In this document: positions 36,844-46,864 of the stretch, piece after piece
Numbering within the stretch: position 1 is the first letter of the stretch
How the letters are laid out: every line of letters starts with the position of its first letter
DNA from: Voacanga thouarsii
Taxonomy: Eukaryota; Streptophyta; Magnoliopsida; Gentianales; Apocynaceae
DNA: 64,000 nucleotides
Reading direction: 5' to 3'
Assembly (NCBI GenBank): GCA_026120185.1
Contig: JANUWF010002419.1
Location: forward strand, 3,679,501 to 3,743,500
The notes under the pieces: model-generated
Told to the model about the DNA's origin: nothing
What the model saw: only the letters and a program-made list of their open reading frames with translations
The model's database searches: none
Program-made: the position numbers and the translations under genes

Positions 36844-37517
36844 TTAGCCTTATATACCCATTTAACACTAATAGGTTGTTTGCCGACTGAAAGAGAAGTT
36901 AACTCCCAAGTTTTATTTTTCTCAATGGCATGAATCCCTTCATCCATAGCACAAATCCAATGACCATCATTAGCAGCAACCTTATAAGTAATTGGATCAC
37001 AATTTGCAAATAAAGCAAAATTAATAATATCTTCATCAAACAAATCATCATTAGTACCAACAATGTAATCCTGCAAATGTGTTGGTAAATGGCACTGTCT
37101 TTGTGGGTGACTGGAAGTTTGCATAAGAGTAGACTGCGAACTAATAGGTTACTCAACCTGCTCTCTTTCCTGTTACATCATTCACCAAAGTTGTTGTTTG
37201 CAATGGAATAGAAGGTAATAATAGTGGTTATGTAGATTTCTCAGTAGACCAATCCCAAGATGCTTGTTCAACAAAAGTAACATCCCTACTGATAACCACT
37301 TTCTTAGTGATAGAATTATACAACTTATAATTTTACGAGCATAACCAAGAAAAATATATTTTTTTGCTTTATTATCCAATTTCTTTCTCGAAGCATCTAG
37401 AACATGAGCATAAGCTATATACCCAAAAACTCTAAGATGGCTAATATTTGGATTTCTACTAGTCCAAAATTCTTGTAGTGTCCTCCCACTATTACTCCGA
37501 GTAGGACACCTGTTCAA
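36844..37517 (-). pseudogene. Copia integrase C-terminus and start of RT
   Basis: Reads NRCPTRSNSGRTLQEFW, LRVFGYIAYAHV and KKYIFLGYA (integrase end). RT then starts with EGIHAIEKNKTWELTSL and ISVKWVYKAKY, where it is cut by the solo LTR. Frames change between parts. Confidence 0.85.
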
Positions 37518-38820
37518 AATCTAAATAGCACAAGCCACCATTTCTACCCAAAGTTCATTAGGAACTTTCTTAGAATGTAACATGGATCTCACCATATCTA
37601 TCATTGTTTTATTTTTTTCTTTCAATTATCCCATTCTATTGGGGAGTATATCTAGCAGTTAGCTGATGTCGGATACCATATTTTTTCAAAAAATCATCAT
37701 AAACAAGAAATTCAGTGCCTCTATCCGTTCTCAAAGTTTTAATAGGATAACCATTTTGCTTCTTCATATAGACTTTGAAACATATTGCATGCCTTGGACT
37801 TACTTTTCAAAAAATATACTCAAGTCTTTCTACTAATATCATCAATAAAAGTGATAAAATATTTGTTATCACCAAAAGAAGGAACTTTCACCGAACACAA
37901 ATCTGAATGAATTAATTCTAATGGTGAATTTGCTCTCTAAACTTTTCCTTTCTCAAAAGAATCCCTATGCTTCTTGCCAATAATACGAGACTCATAATTC
38001 TTATCACCAAAACTAAGTGATGGCAAACCTAATACTAAATTTTTCTTCGCAAGTAAATTCAAATTAGAAAAATTCAAGTGTCCAAACTGCATGTACCACA
38101 ACCAATGGTCATAAAAAAACATAGAACTCAAGCAAGGTAAACTACCAGAATTAATAGAAAGAGGAAACAATCTATTAGTTTTCATATTTACCCTTGCAAT
38201 TAATCCTTTATGTGAGTCACTTACTGTACAAATTCCACCACTAAAAGTAATATTGTATCCCTTTACAGATAACTGTCCAACACTTAATAAATTACGATGA
38301 AGACTTGGCACATAGAAAACATCATAAATAAAATTAGAAGACCCACCCTTTAAAATAATTGCAAATTTTTCCTTTCCAAGAACAGACACTTGTGCATTAT
38401 TCCCAAGTTTTACAGTACTTTGAACTAATGTATCCAATTCTGAAAATATATTTTTATCTCCACACACATGATTACTGCACCTTAAATCTAAAATCCATTC
38501 ATTACTCTTATTTTCACCAGTTCGGAAAAAACAAATAATAAAGCCTCCAAACCATCTACTTTAGTTTTTGCAAATTTAGCCTGTATTTGTGCCGCGTGCT
38601 CTTTTTTAATTTTACAATCTTTCTCAAAGTGTTCAAATTTCTTACAATAATGGCACTAAATCTTTGATTTATCAAACCTTTGAAAAGAGCTATTATTTTG
38701 TATATTTTTATCAAAATTATTTTGATGGCAATTAAACTTACCACTACCTCGACCTCTACCTCTGTTGCCACCTCTAAAGTCACCTATGCCTCATCCTCTA
38801 AAATTTTGGAAAAATTCTTG
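37518..38820 (-). pseudogene. Copia gag zinc knuckle, protease and integrase core
   Basis: From high to low coordinate: a degraded CCHC knuckle near 38650, protease and pre-integrase sequence (FYVPSLHRNLLSVGQLS, then WYMQFGHLNFSNL) at 37937-38467, and integrase core sequence with many stops to 37518. All lie within the inverted interior. Confidence 0.82.
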
Positions 38821-38935
38821 CATAGATCATAAACCCGTAGACCACATGCATTGAAAAGTTATACTGTATAATTTTTATTATATGAAGTACAACCCTTCAA
38901 TGCATACGATCCATGTGGACCGAGTCCATACTAGA
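38821..38935. mobile_element. Small foldback element in gag
   Basis: The two halves are imperfect inverted repeats of about 45 bp (left GACCACATGCATTGAAAAG, right CTTCAATGCATACGATCC) around an AT-rich loop. Gag coding similarity (NFWKF, then QEFFQNFRG on the minus strand) is split by it. Ends and target duplication are not certain. Confidence 0.65.
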
Positions 38936-39155
38936 ATTTCCAAAAATTTTGACCACCATGATGATTTGATTTAGACCTTTTGAACGAATCTCCTTTTTCT
39001 AATTTTGATTCTGCTTTGGCTAGTAACACCTCCTCTGGAGCACTAATCGTCTGTTGATTTAAGGACAACTCATATGAATATAATTCACCTTCTAATTCAT
39101 CAACGGTCAATTAATTTAGATCCTTGGTAGTCTCTAGGACTATCTTCTTGGTGTG
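38936..39155 (-). pseudogene. Copia gag, central part, inverted
   Basis: Minus strand reads TTKDLN, then after frame changes LMNSKVNY- and LAKAESKLEKGDSFKRSKSN-like gag sequence. It is the continuation of the gag that stops at 32620 on the plus strand. Confidence 0.7.
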
Positions 39156-39159
39156 AAAC

Positions 39160-39915
39160 TTGCTTTTAATAGAACAACCTCCAGGTTATGTGGTAGAAAG
39201 TAATGAGAATAAAGTTTATAAATTGAACAAAGCATTATATGGGTTGAAGCAAGCTCCTAGAGCTTGGTATACTTGTATTGATAATTATTTTGTTGATCAC
39301 GGTTTTAGTCCATATGAGAATACTTTATATGTGAAGTTTAATGGTGATGGTGAAATACTTATTGTGTGCTTGTACGTTGATTATCTTAGTTTTACCGGCA
39401 ACAATTCCAAATTAATTTTTGAATCTAGGGAGGCTATGATTAGTAATTTTGAGATGACAGATTTGGAGTTGATGTCTTATTTTCTTGGATTGGAAGTTTA
39501 TCAATCGAATGGAGGAATTTTTATTTCTCAAAGAAAATACGCTGGTGATATTTTAAAGAAGTTTAAAATGGATATAACCAAGCTTATTGTAACTCCAGTT
39601 GAAGAGAAGTTGAAGTTAACAAAAGATGGTATTTTGGAGATTTGGTTGATGCTACCAATTATAGAAGATTGGTTGGGAGCTTGAGATACTTAACTTCCGC
39701 TAGGCCTTATATTACTTAACTTCTGCTAGGCTTGATATTACTTTTGGTGTTGGGCTAGTTAGCAGATTTATGAAGTCTCCCGTCAATCTCACTTGCAAGC
39801 AACAAAAAGAATTTTGAGATATATTAAAGGTATGCAACCTAATAGCATATTTTATTCACGTACTAATAATATAATTCTTATTGGGTATACATATAATGAT
39901 TGGGCTGGCGATATG
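39160..39915 (+). pseudogene. Copia RT, second copy of the overlap and onward
   Basis: Begins IEQPPGYVVESNENKVYK, has ALYGLKQAPRAW, ENTLYVKF and the catalytic region CLYVDYL (the usual YVDD is YVDY here). It continues to YFLGLEVYQ and KYAGDILKKF. Tandem near-repeats of an ACTTC(T/C)GCTAGGC segment occur near 39690-39735. RNase H follows (GYTYNDWAGDMVK) and is cut at 39915 by a MITE. Confidence 0.87.
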
Positions 39916-39922
39916 GTGAAAT

Positions 39923-40419
39923 CAATATTTTCAAAACCGGATCGGTCATCGAACTAAAAAAGTTATTGGTTCACGGTTTAATGGTCCAATCGTAATTAAA
40001 CCGTAATTGAATCAGTAATATTATAATTTAAAAATTAAAAATATAATTATTTTTTATAAAAAATTGATCAATAATATAGTGTAATTTAAGTCCATAAAGA
40101 CATAAATATTCAAATCAATTATTAAAAGTAGTCATTTTTAATTTATAACTAACAATCTAACACATCAAAATAGCTTATTGAATTATATAATTTAATTTAT
40201 CTCCAAAAATTATAAAATTTGACTCAAAAAAAATTTTTTGTTACTGACCGGTTCAATGTTAGACCAACCGGTCCACGGGTTCACCGGTTGGACCGGCCAG
40301 TCCAACACAGTTTGAACAAACCAGTACAGTTTTGGAAGAAATCGGCTAGAATGTTAGGACCAGACCGGCAAAGGCACCGGTCCACAATTGGACCAACCAG
40401 TCCGGTCCCTAAAACCATG
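39923..40419. mobile_element. hAT-like MITE in RNase H
   Basis: GGTGAAAT flanks both ends (39915-39922 and 40420-40427), an 8 bp target duplication. The termini CAATATTTTCAAAACCGGA and (inverted) CATGGTTTTAGGGACCGGA are imperfect repeats starting CA. The interior is rich in ACCGGTC-type blocks and non-coding. RNase H reading (GDMVK, then KYKNTSGYAFYLG) resumes on the far side. Confidence 0.78.
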
Positions 40420-40427
40420 GGTGAAAT

Positions 40428-40860
40428 ACAAGAATACTTCTGGTTATGCATTCTATTTGGGTTCTGATGTATTTTCTTGGTCTTCCAAGAAATAATCAGT
40501 GGTGGCTTTATTTACAGTTGAGGCAGAATATATGGTAGATACAAATAGTGCTACTCAAATATTATGGTTGAGAAGGATGCTTGGTTTTCTACAATATCCA
40601 TAGAGTCACCCTATAGCTATTTTTTATGATAAGAAATTAGTTATTGATTTGTCCAAGAATCCAATATTACATGGACGTAGCAAGCTCATAAACATCAAGT
40701 TTCACTTTATTCGTGATTTAGTTCGTGATTAAAAAGTTGTGGTTGATTGTTGTCCTATAAAGGACCAAGTTGCAGACATCTTCACCAAATCGTTAAAGGC
40801 GGACTCATTTTTTAAGCTGAAAAAGATATTGGGAATTATTAAATTTGAAGAACTTGGTTT
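40428..40860 (+). pseudogene. Copia RNase H C-terminus
   Basis: Reads NTSGYAFYLGSDVFSWSSKK, then TVEAEYM, LWLRRMLGF, and an end with KDQVADIFTKSLK, in broken frames. It stops just before the polypurine tract at about 40859-40871. Confidence 0.85.
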
Positions 40861-40871
40861 AAGGGAGGCAA

Positions 40872-41208
40872 TGTTGGGATATTAAAGTTATTAATTAGGA
40901 TTTTGGTATTTACTAATTCTAATTATATTAGGTTATGTTTTTAATTTACTAGTAGGAAGACACTAGTAGCCTATGTATTATAAGATTGGAAAGCGGTACT
41001 CCATTATCATCCTAATTCGATTAGGAATAAAGATTTCTTGTATCTATATAAGTAGAGTTGTTAACCCTTTGACGTGTGTAGGTTTTGTTTTGAGAGTTAC
41101 CCTCCAAAAGTCTTAGTGCTCCAACTTCTTGTTTTACTTATAAAAGTATTGTTGTTTGCTTCACAAAATGCTGGTTTCTTTGTTCTTATTCCTTCTTAAT
41201 ATCCTTCA
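40872..41208 (+). repeat. 3' LTR of the old Copia element
   Basis: 337 bp, paired with 31788-32129, about 11% apart by eye. Followed by the CCTTT target duplication at 41209-41213. Confidence 0.92.
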
Positions 41209-41284
41209 CCTTTGGTATCAATTCCACACTCAAATAACTTTAGGCCCAAATCTACTGCTAAAGGTTAACAAAAAAGTTTGATTG

Positions 41285-43022
41285 CCCTTTAATTATTAAA
41301 AAATGTGATTATTTATCCTTCAACTATTAATCTCACTAAATTTACTCTCGAATTAGAAGATGATAAAGAACATAGAAAATTAGAGAGTAGAAAGATAAGC
41401 CATTGGGCTTTAAAATATAATTCAAACTAGTGACAACTTATCTCAAAAAATCCTAATATCCTTAAAATAAAATATATTCAATCTAAATTGTTGGATTAAT
41501 CGATATTTAAAACTACGTCGTTCTACTAACAAATTATTTAAACAAATATTTATTAATATTGAAGATATCATAACATTTCTCATTCCTTCGAATTAATCTT
41601 GTTTTTCAGACTATCAATAGAGCAATCTTTATTTTTGAACAAACCTTTATCTTCTTCTATATCTTCAACTACGAAAAAAATTTAGTTATACTTTAAAACA
41701 TACATATGTAGTTGAGTTTATGACTTTATATTTGTAGCACAAACATTTTTCTTGTCTTGTTTGCAACTCTAATAGAGTGATTTTTTTGAAGACTGACTTA
41801 GTTGATATATTATTGTTGAGTTTCGAGTTTTGCCATAAATGGTTAAGTAGATGATGCGATAGTGTACGCTTCTAAAGATTTACAGATTTACTAATGGTTG
41901 ATAGAGAATTCTACATACGTTATACCAACTCATAAGTTTCTTCAAGGGTACATAGCTTAAATATCTTCACTATATATTTGAATCTCCTCATTTAACTCAC
42001 TAATAAATATAGAAATATAATATTATTCAATTGTTTGAGGCATACTATATATTATGATTGCACTAATCTCTTTAAGTATGTTTAAATACTCATCCACCCT
42101 TCCTTTCTGTTTTATTTCAATAAATTCTTATATTAATTCAGTGTTTGTGCTTTTTCCAAACATCCCACAAATATCCTTAACCATTTATTCCCAACTACTC
42201 CTTTTAGGAGTTTGCATATAACAATTAAACCAAATAAAAACCTTTTCCTTCATATATAATTCAATAATACCTTTTTTTTTAAAGAATGTTATAGATGTCA
42301 AAATATCTCCTACTCATTCATTTCCTAGAACCAACCCCTCAAAAACAAGCACTCTCCCGCCTCCAAAATAATAATAAAAAAAATCAAAATTTGGCAATTT
42401 AGCCCCAAATCTTTTATTTCCTCTATTTCTATCTTCTTAGTCAACTCATTTATATTAATAATAAAGGCAGTAAATGAAGCAAGTAATTTAATATTACCTT
42501 TTACTCGAGAAAGCATATTCTAAACCAATTTATTAATTAAGTTGAGGTGATATCTTTGTTCCTTGACATTGAGCTCCATAATACTGAGTTGCTTAGCTTG
42601 GGTTTCAATGTTCTCCTGCAACTCCCTCAATTAGATCTCCATCCTTGCTACTCCTTTGTCTTTTTCTTGACTTTAGTTACAAACATAATTTAGACAGGAG
42701 AAACATGAATTGTTTTGATACCAATTATTATGATTCGTAATAAGTTAAAAATAAAAATAGATAATTTTATTAATTAGTAAAAGAATATAAAGAGCCTAGC
42801 AGGTTGGTGGGTTCAAAGTTGATAAAGAATGCAAGAAACTAGAGAGTACAGAAACAAGTCGCTAAGTTTCAAAATACAATTTAAAATTTTCTCCACAAAT
42901 TCTAATACTTAAAATAAAATAGATCAAATCTAAAGTATTAGATTAACCAATACTTAAAATTACGTCATTCTACTAATAAATTAACTAAATAAATATTTAT
43001 TAATATTGAAGATATTATAATA
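41285..43022 (-). mobile_element. Degenerate Gypsy-like gag element
   Basis: Two diverged direct repeats (about 41285-41573 and 42731-43022; shared TTAAAATAAAATA, TTCTACTAA, AAATATTTATTAATATTGAAG) look like old LTRs. On the minus strand, next to the right copy, TTGGTATCAAAAC resembles a tRNA-Met primer site. Minus-strand fragments resemble a Gypsy gag (ELQENIETQAKQLSIMELNV; KQKGRVDEYLNILKEISA; SELNEEIQ). Many stops are present and no pol is found, so it is a short relic or non-autonomous derivative. Confidence 0.6.
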
Positions 43023-43401
43023 GGGCAATTGATCTTATTTGGAGAAAGGAATTAGTTGGTTAGAAGCAGAAGGAAGGAGTAGAGCAAGTTGACAGAGTTG
43101 AGTGAAAAGAGAAAAGAGAGGTTAGATTGGAGGCAGTAGTCGCTAATGCAAAAGGGCCACTCGATCCGATTAAAAAAAAGGTGGGCGAGGGAGGGGGCAG
43201 AGTTGGTTAGGAGGGGAAGAGAGGAGTGGAGCAAGTTGATTGGGGTGAGATAGGGAGAGAAAAAAGGATGTGGTCATTGCCTCCGTCATCTTCATCCTGC
43301 CTCTATGTTGAAGATGATGGAGGCAATGACTGCTAGAGTTGGATGAAGATGATAGGAGTATTTAGAGGGTAAAAATGGAGGATGAAGAAGAGGATCATGT
43401 T

Positions 43402-43517
43402 TAGGGATGGCAATTTCTCCGCTTAAACCGGAGACCGGCCCGATTGGGCCGGGAATTCCCTGATTTAAGCAGGGACGGGGATTGCATGATCCCCCGGCCC
43501 GTCCCGACCCGCTCTAC

Positions 43518-43561
<44 letters not shown>

Positions 43562-44136
43562 GGTAAATTATATATGTATTGTATATATATACATATTATA
43601 TAAATTATATATATATGTATGTATGTATATATATACATACATATATACATACACACACTATATAAATTATAGATAGATTATATATATTATATATAATTAT
43701 ATATGTATGTAAAGATAGATTATATATGTATATAAAATAAAATAAAATAGAAAAGAAGAGAAGAAAAATGAAAAAAATTTATCAATTATCAATTACTAAT
43801 TTTACTCTTACTAATCTAGTGATATGATAAATATGTGAATTATTAAAAACTACCACAAAAGTTTTTTATATGATTAAAAAATTTTGAATAAAAATATATT
43901 GGAAGCAAAATTTTTTTTTAATAAAAAATCTTTATAATTATTTTTGGGCCCAAACGGGCCCCCACTTCCCCGTTGGGTCGGGATCGGGGATTGTTTTGTC
44001 CCCGACAGGTCGGGGGCGGGGATTCTCGCCTTTTCCCATAGCGGGGATGGGTTGGGAATGGAGATATGGGGGCATATGCGGGAATGGGGCCGAGATTTCT
44101 AATCCCCAGTCCGACCCGACTCCATTGCCATCCCTA
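43402..44136. mobile_element. hAT-type element with TAGGGATGGCAAT ends
   Basis: TAGGGATGGCAAT at the left end is inverted at the right end, and ATCATGTT flanks both sides (43394-43401, 44137-44144), an 8 bp target duplication. The GC-rich ends (GGGACGGGGATT-type blocks) surround an AT-rich core with an AC microsatellite at about 43523-43557 and TATA repeats. No transposase is present. Confidence 0.85.
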
Positions 44137-44228
44137 ATCATGTTAGAAGGATTTTAGAAAATGGGTTAATAGGTAAGAGGTTTTTTAAATAGGGTAAATT
44201 AGTCAAAGGTGATTTGATTTGAAGTATG

Positions 44229-44229
<1 letters not shown>

Positions 44230-44284
<55 letters not shown>
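44230..44284. repeat. AT dinucleotide microsatellite
   Basis: About 25 uninterrupted AT units at the left edge of a foldback element. Confidence 0.9.
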
Positions 44285-44285
<1 letters not shown>

Positions 44286-44290
<5 letters not shown>

Positions 44291-45690
44291 ACTCTTGAAA
44301 AAATCGTTAATTTAGTTTATTAACTTTTTTTTTTACTATTTTAGTCGGTTTTTTTTTTAAGTTTTTAAATCACCTAGCTATTTTCAAACAAATTTTTTGA
44401 TCATTTTGTCCATTGCCGTTAGTCAGACCATGTCTTTAGAGGGGCAAATTTGATACTTCACTATTCTGGGACCTAAAAAGTAAAAAAAGAAAAAAAAAGA
44501 AAATAGACCAAATTTGTCAAACAATAAAAGCTAAGGGATTAAATTGAAATTTTTTTCACTAGAATTAATTATATTTGAATGTTTTTGTTTGTATTTTAAA
44601 TTGAATTTAAAATTTTATTTGTATTGAATTATGTCTTATTAAAGAGAAAACAATTGAGATAACTGCATGAAAAAATAACCACAAGCAATCAATGAGACAA
44701 TATAATAGTTTCAGATGAATGATATTAAGTCTAATCAGCATTTTTTTTCTTCATAATTTATGAAAAGACGTTATAAATTTTTAAAAAAAATTAGTAATAA
44801 AAATTGCCAAAGAAAATTCAAGTACATATAGATAAACAAAAGGGATAGAAGCTAATTAAGTTGCTTGGCATACATCATACTACAACATTTATTTTAGCAA
44901 GATACAACAAATAAAAGTATGCAGAACTTGTAAACAAAGATGGTATATTATATATCCAATTTATAACTAAACTTTTTTTTTTTTTTTGTTAAATCAATGT
45001 ATAACTAATTGTGATCAAAGGAACATCAACTTTGCACATTGTCATACAAAAATTTACTTGCACCAATTCTAAACTAATGCCACCTCTTGCTTCTTCGTTG
45101 GCTGATTATCATCCTTGATTGAAAATGTTATATATATTCCAATAGTTATGAGAGAATATATACATATGCATTATGTATATACTTTAATTATTTTTTTTTA
45201 ATTTATAATGTCATCTCATAAATTATGAAGAAAGAGATAATGATTGGACTCAATATCTTTCATTTGAAACCATTACGCTGTCTCGTTAATTATTTATAGT
45301 TATTTTTTATGTAATTCAATAGTTTTCTCTATTATAAGGCATTTTTCAATATAAATATAAACTTAAAATATAAATAAAAAATACTCAAAATGTAATTAAT
45401 TTCATTGAAAAATTTACCAATTTAATTCTTTAATTTTTATTATTTGGAGGATTTAATCTCTTTTTTTTTTAACTTTTTAAGTTTCAAAATAGTGAAGTAC
45501 CAGATTTGTCACTCTGAAGAAACGATTTGACTAACAAAAAATAGTCATAAAGATTAAAAAAATTGCTCAAAAATAATTAGGGGATCTCAAAAGTTAAAAA
45601 AATAAAAAAAAGACCAAATTTGTCAAAAGATAAAAGTTAAGTGATTAAATTGACGATTTTTTCAATTGTTTTCATATAATTCTAGGTAAA
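44286..45690. mobile_element. Foldback element with arms of about 500 bp
   Basis: The left arm (about 44286-44800) and the inverted right arm (about 45170-45690) match through TTGAAAAAATCGT at the ends, GACCAAATTTGTCAAA, TACTTCACTATT, GTTAGTCA and CTTCATAATTTATGA. The loop is about 370 bp and no coding sequence is seen. No clear target duplication was found because the left end merges with the AT microsatellite. Confidence 0.78.
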
Positions 45691-46073
45691 TTTAGGAAAT
45701 TTAATAATTAAAGGGAACCACAATATTTAATAATTCAAAGACAACCAATAACCTTTTGCCTTACTTCTTTCTTCTAGATTTAGATTTAAATATTTATATC
45801 TTTATTTAAATTCAAAACAAAATAAAATATTTAAAAATTAGCAAATTTTTAAATAAAGATATAAATATTTAAACTATTACTTTAATAAGTTTAACATTTA
45901 AACTATTACTTTAATGACATTAATTGATTCTTTATTTTTAATAATAGTTGATTTGTTAATTAATTAAAAGAATAATGTTTCCAGAATTGAATTACTGAAC
46001 TAGCCTCAGCAAGGAAACTGTTCATAAAACTAAATAAAATGCAGCGTGGGGAAGGCCACGGGTGGGGGGCCGG

Positions 46074-46110
46074 GGGAGAGAGAGAGAGAGAGGGAGAGAA
46101 CAGTTGGGCC
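46074..46110 (+). promoter_or_regulatory. GA repeat and site II motif upstream of the MYBBP1A-like gene
   Basis: A GA tract (about 46074-46095) is followed by TGGGCC at 46105-46110. Site II TGGGCC/T motifs are known TCP-bound elements in plant ribosome-biogenesis promoters, which fits the gene downstream. The 5' leader probably lies between here and 46864, with a spliced intron ending in TTGCAG at about 46858. Confidence 0.45.
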
Positions 46111-46864
46111 TATAAGGCGGGCCGATATTTCTAAGTGTCCAGGAATTGATTAAAAGCAGCTCCTCTAATAGCCCTAAGCTCGCGCGCCGCGTCGGAGTCC
46201 ACCACCATCACCAACCTAACGGCCACCGCTCGGATACTCCACCACCACTACGACTACTTACCAACCAGACGTCTATTCTCGTGTCTTCTCCTTCTTCACC
46301 AGGAGTAAAAGCGTTGTACTTGATAATTTATCTAAGGTAGAGGAAAGTGATTCCTACTGTTTTTTCCTCGCAGCTAACTTGTCTGTATGCGTATACATAT
46401 ATTGGTATGTGAATTAATGGTAGAAGTTTATATAGGATGTTTATTTTCATTGTTATTTACCTTGCTCTATCTGTTTCATCAGTCTCCTGTTGATTCTTCT
46501 TTTGTTTCTGAATTATTGGAAGATATTTTGGGACTTATAAAAATGGAGGCTTTTGTGTAAGTGGGCCTAATTATTAAAACGTGTGAAAGGGAATGTGTTT
46601 GTTGGATCAATTGTAATGGACCGCTAGAAATTGTTTCTTCTTTATCTTCTGTAATCTGTTTTGTATTCTCCTTCATCAAAAGAATGGAGAAAAGGTGTCA
46701 TGAAAGTTAAGAAATTAGTAAAGATAACTTCTTTTATTAAGGCTGTATTAAGTTTGACTTCTCACTTTGGACAGTTTGAATGAGTATTAAGTCTCATTCA
46801 TACAACTAAGGCAATATTAACTTTGATGCTTTTGATTTTTTTTTTTCTATATTGCAGGGCATAA

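Larger units (their letters stand above)
31788..41208 (+). mobile_element. Old Copia element with inverted interior and nested insertions
   Basis: LTRs at 31788-32129 and 40872-41208 (TGTTGG...CCTTCA) are about 11% diverged by eye. CCTTT lies directly outside both ends (31783-31787, 41209-41213). A primer-binding sequence TAGTATCAGAGC follows the left LTR and a polypurine run AAGGGAGGCAA precedes the right one. The gag start and the RT-RNase H end read on the plus strand, but the gag-protease-integrase-RT middle (about 32615-39155) reads on the minus strand. Later arrivals lie inside: a solo LTR (33003-36838) with another nested in it, a foldback in gag (about 38821-38935) and a hAT-like MITE in RNase H (39923-40419). 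Subtracting these leaves about 5 kb, one ordinary Copia element, which favours inversion over a second nested element. Confidence 0.88.

Noticed and set aside
31788..41208. Two Copia elements nested in opposite orientation
   Set aside because: There is only one LTR pair, gag is interrupted and resumed at matching points, and total length fits one element. Inversion explains more; it remains a fallback.
43465..43656. Open frame through the AC/TA microsatellite
   Set aside because: The translation is a Tyr/Ile/Val low-complexity repeat produced by the microsatellite.
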